In this document: positions 10,001 to 17,039 of the stretch, one piece after another | How the letters are laid out: every line of letters starts with the position of its first letter | Numbering within the stretch: position 1 is the first letter of the stretch | NCBI RefSeq assembly: GCF_029543155.1 | Contig: NZ_JARQXA010000007.1 | Coordinates: 1 to 64,000 of the forward strand | Reading direction: 5' to 3' | Length of the DNA: 64,000 nucleotides | Source of the DNA: Sphingomonas sp. HITSZ_GF | Lineage (GTDB): Bacteria > Pseudomonadota > Alphaproteobacteria > Sphingomonadales > Sphingomonadaceae | Made by a program: the position numbers and the translations under genes | Notes under the pieces: model-generated | What the model was told of the DNA's origin: nothing | Databases searched by the model: none | Seen by the model: only the letters and a program-made list of their open reading frames with translations

Positions 10001-11665
10001 GGCGGCGGCGTCTTCCCGCGCACCGAGAAGAGCATCCCGCTCTCGCCGGAAGTCCAGACGCTGCTGGGCCTCGACGTCGACGAGCTCGATCCCACCGCGC
10101 TGATCTCGGCGATCCTCAAGGCCCAGGTCGGGCTGCTCTGGTTCGGCGGCATCGGCACCTACATCAAGGCTGCGTCGGAAAGTAACGGCGAGGTCGGCGA
10201 TCCCGCCAACGATCGGCTGCGCGTCAATGCCGAGCAGCTGCGCTGCCAGGCGGTGGGCGAAGGCGCCAATCTCGGCGTCACCCAGGCCGCGCGCATCGCC
10301 TTCGCGTCGCTCGGCGGGCGGATCAACACCGACTTCATCGACAATTCGGCCGGCGTCGACTGCTCGGACAACGAGGTCAACATCAAGATCGCGCTCAACC
10401 GCGAGATGATCGAGGGCCGCCTCGAATTCGAGGACCGCAACCAGCTGCTCGCCTCGATGACCGACGATGTCGCGCACCTGGTGCTCGAGGACAATCGCCT
10501 GCAGACGCTCGCGCTCTCCTTCATGGAGAATGACGGCTATGTCGCGCTGCCCTCCTATGTCCGCGTCATCGAGATCCTCGAAAGCTCGGGCCGGCTCGAT
10601 CGTGCCGTCGAGGGCCTTGCCCCCAACGAGGAGCTGCTTCGCCGCGCGCAGGACAAGAACGGCCTCACCCGGCCGGAGCTCGCCGTCCTCCTCGCCTCGA
10701 CCAAACTCGCGCTGCAGGACGCGATCGAGCATGCCGCGCTCGGCCATGATCCGGCGCTCGAGAGCGACCTGTGCAATGCCTTCCCCAAGGCGATGCAGGC
10801 GCGCTTCGGCAAGGCGATCGAGGAGCATCGCCTCCGCAACGAGATCGTCGCGACCAAGCTCGCCAACCGCGTGATCAATCGCCTTGGCGTGCTCCACCCC
10901 TTCGAGCTCGCCGAAGAGGAAGGCGCGGCGATGGCCGATATCGCAGCGATGTTCGTCGTCGCCGAGCGGCTGTTCTGCCTGCCGGCGCTGTGGGAAGCGG
11001 TCGAGACTGCCGAGATCTCCGAAGGCGCGCGCATCGCGCTGCTCGACGAGATGGCGGTGGCGGTGCGCGGCCAGGTCGCCGATCTGCTCCGCGTCTCGCC
11101 GCCGGGCGCCAGCCCCGCGGACGTCATCGCCCGGCTCAAGCCCGGCATCGACGCGCTCGACAAGGCCGCCAAGGGCCTGTTGCTCGATGAGGTCAAGGCC
11201 CAGTCGAACCGCATCGCCTCCAAGCTCGAAGCCGCCGGCGCGCCGAGCGAGCTGGTCGCCAAGGTGGTCAAGCTGTTCGAACTGGACGGCGCCGTCGGCC
11301 TGGCCGACCTGAGCGTGCGCATGGGCCTGGAAGTGACGCCGCTCACCCGTGCCTTCACCTCGCTCGGCCAGGCGCTCGGGCTCGACTGGGCCCAGTCGAC
11401 CGCGGCGCGCATCACCACCGGCGATGTGTGGGAGCGGCTGCTGATCGCCGGCCTCGCCCGCGACTTCCAGCAGATCCGTCTCGACTTCCTGGCCCGCGGC
11501 CAGGGCAAGGATCCGCAGGCTGCCGTCGATGCCTGGGTCCAGGCCAATGCTGCCCGGGTCGATCAGTTCGCCGGGCTTGTCCGCCGCGCCCGCCAGTCGG
11601 CGGTGCCCAATGCGGCGATGCTCGCGCAGATCGCCGGCCAGGCGCGCGTGCTTCTCGGCCGCTGA
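7070..11665 (+). CDS. NAD-dependent glutamate dehydrogenase, large (~180 kDa) type
   Basis: 1531 residues, matching the large bacterial NAD-glutamate dehydrogenase family (about 1500-1650 residues; called GdhZ in Caulobacter). It oxidatively deaminates glutamate to 2-oxoglutarate and ammonium with NAD, feeding glutamate carbon into the TCA cycle. The long N-terminal region is the regulatory part of the family. The catalytic core begins around residue 720: [22 protein letters not shown], then [15 protein letters not shown] with the catalytic lysine region, and later [12 protein letters not shown] and [14 protein letters not shown] in the NAD-binding part. It is a single-gene unit with its own promoter and a strong hairpin just after the stop. 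No truncation or frameshift is visible. Confidence 0.95.
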   Translation: [1531 protein letters not shown]

Positions 11666-11672
11666 CAAGGAA

Positions 11673-11704
11673 AAGCCCGGCCGGTCGCCAGACCGGCCGG
11701 GCTT
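11673..11704 (+). terminator. Hairpin after the glutamate dehydrogenase gene
   Basis: A perfect 14-bp stem (11673-11686 with 11691-11704) around the loop GCCA starts 8 bases after the stop codon. There is no T-run after it, so it may terminate weakly or protect the 3' end. It also lies just beyond the stop of the small opposite-strand gene and could serve both directions. Confidence 0.75.
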
Positions 11705-11727
11705 CCCGCATTTTCAGGGTGGAAGTC

Positions 11728-11847
11728 TCAGGCTTCCGGATCCGTGCTCCGGCTCGGCGTGCCGCGCAGGATCAGGTACATGCCGCCCAGGCTGGCAAGC
11801 ACGCCAAGGCCGCAAATCACCGCCAGGTCGATATAAAGTCCCGACAT
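11728..11847 (-). CDS. 39-residue single-pass membrane peptide
   Basis: The product starts MSGLYIDLAVICGLGVLAS and has one hydrophobic segment of about 20 residues (LAVICGLGVLASLGGMYLIL), then a short polar tail ending STDPEA. The start is supported by a strong ribosome-binding stretch (GGGAGGGACTGG) directly before the ATG. The same frame stays open further upstream, but that part runs into repeat DNA and lacks a convincing start. I do not recognise the family. It could be a small membrane protein that stabilises a larger complex, but nothing adjacent names the partner. Confidence 0.55.
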   Translation of the reverse strand: MSGLYIDLAVICGLGVLASLGGMYLILRGTPSRSTDPEA

Positions 11848-12001
11848 CCAGTCCCTCCCAAGTCTTTTCTGTGAAAGAGGCTGCGTGTTTTCTTGGCCTT
11901 CGGCAAGAAACATTCGTAGCTGCATTGCAGCGCAACTATGCTGCGCTTGCGAGCAAATTACGCGCCATACATGCCGGAACTCATCAAGAACCCCCTTCTT
12001 C

Positions 12002-12107
12002 GTCACCCCGGCCTTGTGCCGGGGTCCACCGGGAGGCAAGTATTGGACAATAGGCTCTGCAGGCAGAATGTGCGGCACGGTGGACCCCGGCACAGGGCCG
12101 GGGTGAC
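12002..12107. repeat. Inverted repeat pair, GTCACCCCGG family
   Basis: Two 30-base arms (12002-12031 and 12078-12107) are inverse complements at 29 of 30 positions, and each arm is itself a partial palindrome around CCGGC-N-GCCGG. The 46-bp spacer is not coding. This is a typical intergenic repeat of the type scattered through sphingomonad genomes. Confidence 0.85.
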
Positions 12108-12171
12108 CTAATGTTTTGGTGCCCGAACAGGCCAAAACCTATCGCCACAGCACTAGCATCTTGTTTGCAAT

Positions 12172-12186
12172 TGCGAATCGTTCGCG
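12172..12186. promoter_or_regulatory. Fur-like palindrome before the PepSY operon
   Basis: TGCGAA-TCG-TTCGCG is an inverted repeat with 3-bp spacing, 42 bp before the PepSY start codon. A close relative, TGCGAA-CGG-TTTGCA, precedes the siderophore receptor at 19476-19490. Shared presence in front of two iron-related units points to an iron regulator such as Fur; that is inference from position and pattern. Confidence 0.5.
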
Positions 12187-12228
12187 TTATCGCGCCACTA
12201 ACGAATCGACCGGAACCGCTCACCCCAG

Positions 12229-12879
12229 ATGCACGCCTCCACCGCCCAGGCAGAACCAGCCAGAGCAAAGCGCAGCCGCAAGAGCTTCTGGCTGAAGCAG
12301 CTGCATACCTGGCACTGGATGAGTTCGGCGATCAGCCTGATCGGGCTGCTGCTGTTCGCGATCACCGGCTTCACACTCAATCACGCCGCAGACATCGAGG
12401 GCTCGCCCCGGTCGATCGACCGCACCGCGCACCTGCCCCCTGCCCTGTTCGCCAAGGTGAAGGCGGACGACCTGCCCGATGCCAAGAAGCCGATCCCGGC
12501 CGATGTGGCGAAGTGGCTGGAAGCGCAGGTGCGGATCGATGCCGGCGGCACCGCCGAATGGTCGGCGGGCGAAATCTACCTCGCCAAGCCGCGCCCGGGC
12601 GGCGACGCCTGGATCTCGATCGACCGCGACACCGGCGAGGTGACCAGCGAGAACAGCTCGCGCGGCTGGATCGCCTATCTCAACGACCTCCACAAGGGCC
12701 GCAACGCCGGCAGCGGGTGGAAGCTGTTCATCGACGTCTTCGTCTTCGCCTGCATCGTCTTCACGCTCACCGGGCTGGTGCTGCTGTGGATGCATTCGAA
12801 GCATCGCAAGAGCACCTGGCCGCTCGTCCTGGCCGGCCTCGTCATCCCGGCGCTCATCGCCATTTTCCTGATCCACTAG
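12229..12879 (+). CDS. PepSY-associated TM helix protein
   Basis: 216 residues. A hydrophobic helix near residues 32-55 follows a histidine-containing segment (LKQLHTWHWMSS). The periplasmic part spans about 55-150 with a PepSY-like piece (GDAWISIDRDTGEV), and two more helices occupy about 165-215, the first preceded by LNDLHKG. Paired histidines near the membrane are typical of this family and may bind haem. The family is linked to membrane electron transfer and iron reduction. It is first in a four-gene unit with DUF2271, DUF4198 and apbE, with 14 bp to the next gene. Inferred role: carries electrons across the inner membrane to the flavinylated DUF2271 protein. Confidence 0.8.
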   Translation: MHASTAQAEPARAKRSRKSFWLKQLHTWHWMSSAISLIGLLLFAITGFTLNHAADIEGSPRSIDRTAHLPPALFAKVKADDLPDAKKPIPADVAKWLEAQVRIDAGGTAEWSAGEIYLAKPRPGGDAWISIDRDTGEVTSENSSRGWIAYLNDLHKGRNAGSGWKLFIDVFVFACIVFTLTGLVLLWMHSKHRKSTWPLVLAGLVIPALIAIFLIH

Positions 12880-12893
12880 GGGAGCCCAAGTCC

Positions 12894-13421
12894 ATGCATT
12901 ATCGCATCACCGGCCTCACGCTCGTCGCGATCGGCAGCGTGGGCCTGCCCACCGCCGCCGGCGCGCAGACGCTCGACCTGAACGTCACCATCCCGCAGCT
13001 CAAGGTCGCGGAATATCACCGCCCCTATGTCGCGATCTGGCTGGAAAAGGAGGGCGCCACGCCGCGCACCCTCCAGGTCTGGTATGATTTCGACGGGCGC
13101 AGCGCGGAAGGCTCCGGCACCAAGTGGCTGCGCGACATGCGCCAGTGGTGGCGCACCGTCGGCCGCGGCATGACCTTCCCGGCAGACGGCGTCACCGGCG
13201 CGACCAAGCCGGCCGGCAGCCACAAGATCACGCTCGTCGGCGGCAAGGGGGCGATGCCGAACCTGACGCCGGGCAAGTACAAGCTGATGGTCGAGGCGGC
13301 CCGCGAAGTCGGCGGCCGCGAAGTCGTCGCGGTCGAATTCGACTGGAACGGCCGCACCGCCACCGCCAGCGGCAAGGGCACGAGCGAGCTCGGCGCCGTC
13401 ACCGTTTCGCTCAAGCGCTGA
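12894..13421 (+). CDS. DUF2271 protein with ApbE flavinylation motif
   Basis: 175 residues with a signal peptide (cleavage likely after TAAGAQ, about residue 25). The mature part is a compact DUF2271 domain with VWYDFDGRSAEGSGTKWLRDMRQWW. Residues 98-104 read DGVTGAT, which fits the D-x-x-S/T-G-A-T consensus to which ApbE attaches FMN, with Thr104 as the likely acceptor. An apbE gene lies two genes downstream. Inferred role: periplasmic flavoprotein that takes electrons from the PepSY membrane protein and may reduce ferric complexes. The motif is seen directly; covalent FMN is a prediction. An open frame runs upstream of this start through the PepSY gene but is not a gene. Confidence 0.85.
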   Translation: MHYRITGLTLVAIGSVGLPTAAGAQTLDLNVTIPQLKVAEYHRPYVAIWLEKEGATPRTLQVWYDFDGRSAEGSGTKWLRDMRQWWRTVGRGMTFPADGVTGATKPAGSHKITLVGGKGAMPNLTPGKYKLMVEAAREVGGREVVAVEFDWNGRTATASGKGTSELGAVTVSLKR

Positions 13422-13439
13422 TCCAAGGGGGAATAGCTC

Positions 13440-14372
13440 ATGAACTTCCGCAAGCCGCTTCTCGCCGCCGCCGCGATCGCTGCGATCGCAGCACCCGCCG
13501 CCATCGCCCACCGCCAGTGGATGGTGCCGAGCTCGACCACCGTATCGGGTCCCGACAATTGGGTGACGGTCGATGCCGCCGTGTCGAACGACCTGTTCTT
13601 CTTCGATCACCAGCCGCTGCGCGCGGTGCCGGTGGTCACCCAGCCGGACGGCACCGAAGGCAAGGTCGAGAACCACAATGTCGGCCGCTTCCGCGCCACC
13701 TTCGACCTGCATTTGACCCAGCAGGGCACCTACAAGGTCGCCATCGTCAACGAAGGCGTGTTCGGCAGCTATATGCTGAACGGCGAGCGCAAGATGCTGC
13801 CGCGCGGCACCACCACCGCCAATCTCGCCACCGCGATCCCGGCGGGCGCGACCGAGGTGCAGACCGCCGAGAACGTCTCGCGCAACGAGATCTTCATCAC
13901 CCAGGGCGCGCCGACCAACACCGTGTTCAAGACCACCGGTAAGGGTATCGAGCTGGTGCCGGTCACGCACCCGAACGACCTCGTCACCAATGAGCCCGGC
14001 ACCTTCCAGTTCCTCAAGAACGGCAAGCCCGGCGCCGGCCTCAGCGTCACCGTGATCCCCGGCGGCATCCGCTACCGCGACGCGCTGCACGAACAGGTGC
14101 TCAAGACCGATGCCGAGGGCAAGGTCTCGATCAAATGGGGCCAGCCCGGCATGTACTGGGTGATGGTCAACGAAGGCGGCGAGCGCGGCGAAGGTCCGGG
14201 CGGCGGCGGCCAGGGCGGCCCGCGTCCGCAGGGCGCCCCGCCGGCACCGGGCGCGGCGCCGGGTGGTCCGCAGGCCGGCCCGGGTGGTCCCGGCGGCCCC
14301 GGCGGCCGCCCGATGGGGCCGGTTCGCGCCCGCGTGAGCTACATCACCACGCTCGAAGTGCTGGCGCCGTAG
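13440..14372 (+). CDS. DUF4198-family periplasmic protein
   Basis: 310 residues with a clear signal peptide (MNFRKPLLAAAAIAAIAAPA), then AHRQWMVPSSTTV. The DUF4198 family has an Ig-like beta fold and is often linked to metal uptake; a conserved histidine follows the cleavage site and FFFDH adds another. The C-terminal ~50 residues before the last strand are a Gly/Pro-rich low-complexity stretch (about 255-297). It is 18 bp downstream of the DUF2271 gene, so the same operon. Inferred role: periplasmic metal or siderophore-handling partner of the redox proteins. Confidence 0.75.
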   Translation: MNFRKPLLAAAAIAAIAAPAAIAHRQWMVPSSTTVSGPDNWVTVDAAVSNDLFFFDHQPLRAVPVVTQPDGTEGKVENHNVGRFRATFDLHLTQQGTYKVAIVNEGVFGSYMLNGERKMLPRGTTTANLATAIPAGATEVQTAENVSRNEIFITQGAPTNTVFKTTGKGIELVPVTHPNDLVTNEPGTFQFLKNGKPGAGLSVTVIPGGIRYRDALHEQVLKTDAEGKVSIKWGQPGMYWVMVNEGGERGEGPGGGGQGGPRPQGAPPAPGAAPGGPQAGPGGPGGPGGRPMGPVRARVSYITTLEVLAP

Positions 14373-14396
14373 TCAGAACCGTCATCCCTGCTTTCC

Positions 14397-14491
14397 CGTC
14401 ATCCCCGCGAAGGCGGGGATCCATTGTCGCTGTCGTTGCGGCTATTTTCGACAACCTGCGTGAATGGATCCCCGCGTTCGCGGGGATGACG
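14397..14491. repeat. Inverted repeat pair, CGTCATCCCCGCG family
   Basis: Arms 14397-14425 and 14463-14491 are 29 bases long and inverse-complementary at 28 positions. It fills the space between the DUF4198 gene and apbE and ends only 12 bp before the apbE start codon, so it may have displaced original upstream sequence or act as an attenuating hairpin. Confidence 0.85.
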
Positions 14492-14503
14492 GTGTAAGAA
14501 AAC

Positions 14504-15487
14504 GTGGATGTACGGGTAGCCATCCCGCCAACCCTCTCCCCCGCGGCGTTCCATCGCCGCCGGGCGGGCTCCCCTGTCCTTTCCTGCGCCGGCGAGACGA
14601 TGGGCACCAGCTGGTCGGCCCGCCTGGTCGGTGCGCCCGAGGGGATCGCGCTCCAGATCCAGGCCGAACTCGACCGTGTCGTCGCCGAGATGAGCCATTG
14701 GGCGCCCGATTCCGCGCTGTCCCGCTTCAATCGCAGCGAACCTGGCCGCTGGCAGCCGCTGCCGCCCGGCTTTGCGAACGTCCTCGCCGCCGCGCTCGAT
14801 GTTGCGGAGAAGAGCGACGGCGCCTTCGATCCGGCGATGGGCGCGCTGGTCGATCTATGGGGCTTTGGCCCGCCCGGTCCGCGCACCGACCTTCCCGACG
14901 CGGCGGAAGTCGCCGCCGCCGCCGCAATCTCTGGCCGCGCGCATATCGAGCAGGATGGTCGCCGTGCCCGCCGCACTGCGCCGGCCGCGCTCGATTTCTC
15001 GGGCATCGCCAAGGGTCACGGCGTCGATCGGGTCGCCGAAATGCTGCGCAGCATGGAGATCCCCGATTTCCTGGTCGAGATCGGCGGCGAGCTGCGCGGC
15101 GAAGGGATCAAGCCCGATGGCCAGCCCTGGTGGGTCGATCTGGAGGCGGTGCCGGGCAGCCGGCTGGCGCCGCTTCGTGCTGCACTTCACGGATTGTCGG
15201 TCGCCACTTCGGGCGACTATCGCCGCAGCTTCGCGCATGCCGGCCGCGACTATGCCCACACGCTCGATCCGCGCACCGGCCGGCCGCTCGAGAACCGGGT
15301 CGCTTCGGTCACCGTGCTGCACTCGTGCTGCATGCTTGCCGATGCCTGGGCAACCGCGCTGAGCGTGCTCGGGCCGGACGGCATGGCATTGGCCGGGCGC
15401 GACGGGCTGGCGGTCCACATGGTGCTGCGCAAGGGCGCGGGCTTTGCCGAGCATCTGTCCCCGGCGCTGCAGTCGATGCTTGGGTGA
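14504..15487 (+). CDS. apbE: FAD:protein FMN transferase ApbE
   Basis: 327 residues. It attaches FMN from FAD to Ser/Thr in target proteins outside the cytoplasm. Family motifs are intact: GETMGTSWSARL near residue 31, LDFSGIAKGHGVD (~165), VEIGGELRGEG (~193), HTLDPRTGRPLEN (~252) and ADAWATALSVLG (~283). The start is a GTG 12 bp after a palindromic repeat, and the N-terminus shows no good signal peptide or lipobox, although most ApbE proteins have one. The true N-terminus may be altered by the repeat. The DUF2271 protein two genes upstream carries the target motif, so this is very probably its modifying enzyme. Confidence 0.93.
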   Translation: MDVRVAIPPTLSPAAFHRRRAGSPVLSCAGETMGTSWSARLVGAPEGIALQIQAELDRVVAEMSHWAPDSALSRFNRSEPGRWQPLPPGFANVLAAALDVAEKSDGAFDPAMGALVDLWGFGPPGPRTDLPDAAEVAAAAAISGRAHIEQDGRRARRTAPAALDFSGIAKGHGVDRVAEMLRSMEIPDFLVEIGGELRGEGIKPDGQPWWVDLEAVPGSRLAPLRAALHGLSVATSGDYRRSFAHAGRDYAHTLDPRTGRPLENRVASVTVLHSCCMLADAWATALSVLGPDGMALAGRDGLAVHMVLRKGAGFAEHLSPALQSMLG

Positions 15488-15507
15488 AGCTGCGACAAGG
15501 GCCGGGG

Positions 15508-15568
15508 TTGCAATGTAGGATTTCGCCTGCTGTGCTCGCGCCGCGGCCCGGCGCCGCCGCTCTTTGAC
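15508..15568 (-). other. Conserved bipartite intergenic motif, copy A
   Basis: Read on the minus strand: GTCAAAGAGCGGC (15568-15556), then a 24-nt spacer, then a 24-nt block at 15531-15508 beginning AGCAGGCGAAATCC and ending ATTGCAA. Both parts recur exactly at 23888-23942 on the plus strand. It sits between the convergent apbE and piuC genes. It may be a small RNA end, a protein-binding site or a mobile repeat; the sequence does not decide. Confidence 0.6.
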
Positions 15569-15627
15569 AGGTCGAATTCCCGATTTTTATTTCCCCACAA
15601 GCGCAAGCTTGGTGAAGTTTGGAAAGA

Positions 15628-16311
15628 TCAGGCGTCAGCCCAGCGGCGCAGAAGGTTGTGATAGACGCCGGTCAGCTCGATCACCGAGCGATCGTCATTG
15701 CCCAGCGCGCCGACCAGCCGCTGCACCGCCTGGTCCATCTCGAACAGGATGCGCCGCGCGCCATCGTCGCGCACCATCGACTGGAGCCAGAAGAAGCTCG
15801 CCACCCGCGTGCCGCGCGTCACCGGCTCAACCCGGTGCAGGCTCGACGAGGGATAGAGGATGGCGTGCCCCGCCGGCAGCTTCACCGATTGCACGCCGAA
15901 CTGCCCCTCGATCAGCAGCTCGCCGCCGTCATATTCGCCCGGATCCTCGAGGAACACGGTCATCGACAGGTCGGAGCGGACGCGGAATTCGGTGCCGCGC
16001 TGGATGCGCACGGCATTGTCGACATGGGTGCCGAACTTCTGCCCGCCGCCATAGCGGTTGAACAAGGGCGGGAAGACCTTGAGCGGCAGCGCGGCGGCAA
16101 TGAACAGGGGCGAGCGGCCCAGCGCCTCCAGCACCATCGCCCCGGCGCGACGATGCGCCTCGCTGCCTTCGGGAAGCTGCTCATTCTGCTTGGCGAGCGC
16201 CGATTGCGCGCCCGAAGTGGCGTTGCCGTCCACCCACTCCGCCGCGTCGATGATCGCCCGCACCTCGGCGACCTGGTCGGCCGTGAACAGCTCGGGAATG
16301 GCAATCAGCAT
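15628..16311 (-). CDS. piuC: PiuC-type Fe(II)/2-oxoglutarate dioxygenase (PKHD hydroxylase)
   Basis: 227 residues, the usual length for the PKHD-type hydroxylase PiuC/YbiX. The metal and cosubstrate residues are visible: H-x-D in GTHVDNAV (~100-105), a distal His in [10 protein letters not shown] (~159) and Arg in [11 protein letters not shown]. The family is found beside TonB siderophore receptors and is iron-regulated; its substrate is not firmly known. The ATG overlaps the Sel1 gene stop (TGATG), and the receptor is first in the same operon. An open frame continues upstream of this ATG but is a shadow of the Sel1 gene. Confidence 0.92.
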   Translation of the reverse strand: MLIAIPELFTADQVAEVRAIIDAAEWVDGNATSGAQSALAKQNEQLPEGSEAHRRAGAMVLEALGRSPLFIAAALPLKVFPPLFNRYGGGQKFGTHVDNAVRIQRGTEFRVRSDLSMTVFLEDPGEYDGGELLIEGQFGVQSVKLPAGHAILYPSSSLHRVEPVTRGTRVASFFWLQSMVRDDGARRILFEMDQAVQRLVGALGNDDRSVIELTGVYHNLLRRWADA

Positions 16312-17027
16312 CACTTCTCCTTCCGCAGCAATGCCGAGCCTTCCGCCCGCAGCCGCATGTCCGGCACCTGCGCAAGCCAGGCAAGCGCCTTGTCGCGAAA
16401 CGGCGCGGTCGCCGCTTCGCCGCACCGCCCGATCCAGAGCAGCGCGCCTTCGATATCGCCGGCCTGGGCGAGCATCCGCGCATGATTGAACATGCCGCGA
16501 AAGTCCCCGCCCTCTGCCGCCTGCGCGTAGCAAGCCGCCGCCGCGTCCATGTCGCGCGCCAGCAACTCGCCGTCCTCGTAGAAGCTGCCGAGGAAGTTGC
16601 GCGACTTGGCGTGCCCCATCGCTGCCGCCTTTTGGAACCAGCCGAGCGCCGCCGCCTTGTCCCGCGTCAAACCGGCGCCCAGCGCAAGCGCGGAGCCGTA
16701 ATTGTACATGCCCCAGTCGAGCCCGGCTTCGGCAGCGACGCGGAAACATTCTGCAGCGCGCACCTTGTCGATGCGCGTGCCCCAGCCAAGGTCGTAGCAA
16801 CGGCCCAGCATGTTGAGCGCCATCGGGTGCCCCTGCCGCGCCGCCTTCCAGAACCAGCCGAACGCCTCGCCCGGATTCTGCGCATCGAGCAGCATCTGGC
16901 CATAGACCGCCTGCGCCTCCGCCAGTCCGGCCTCGGCCGCTTCGCGAAGCAACGCCGCCCGCTCCTCCGGCGAACCGGAGAGGCGGGCGGCGATCTCTTC
17001 GCTCGACAATTGATCGAGCTGCGTCAT
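16311..17027 (-). CDS. Sel1-like repeat protein of the siderophore-receptor operon
   Basis: 238 residues with about four Sel1/TPR-like helical repeats ([82 protein letters not shown]). There is no signal peptide, so it is probably cytoplasmic. It lies 12 bp after the TonB receptor gene and overlaps piuC by one base. The receptor - Sel1 protein - PiuC order recurs in proteobacteria. Likely a protein-protein interaction scaffold; partner unknown. Confidence 0.85.
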   Translation of the reverse strand: MTQLDQLSSEEIAARLSGSPEERAALLREAAEAGLAEAQAVYGQMLLDAQNPGEAFGWFWKAARQGHPMALNMLGRCYDLGWGTRIDKVRAAECFRVAAEAGLDWGMYNYGSALALGAGLTRDKAAALGWFQKAAAMGHAKSRNFLGSFYEDGELLARDMDAAAACYAQAAEGGDFRGMFNHARMLAQAGDIEGALLWIGRCGEAATAPFRDKALAWLAQVPDMRLRAEGSALLRKEK

Positions 17028-17039
17028 TCGTCGGCTATA

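Noticed and set aside
12111..12893. N-terminal extension of the DUF2271 protein
   Set aside because: The frame is open but runs through repeat DNA and the PepSY gene; the start at 12894 gives a proper signal peptide.
15628..16800. Longer PiuC with 163 extra N-terminal residues
   Set aside because: The extra part is a frame-shifted shadow of the Sel1-repeat gene; PiuC is normally about 226 residues.
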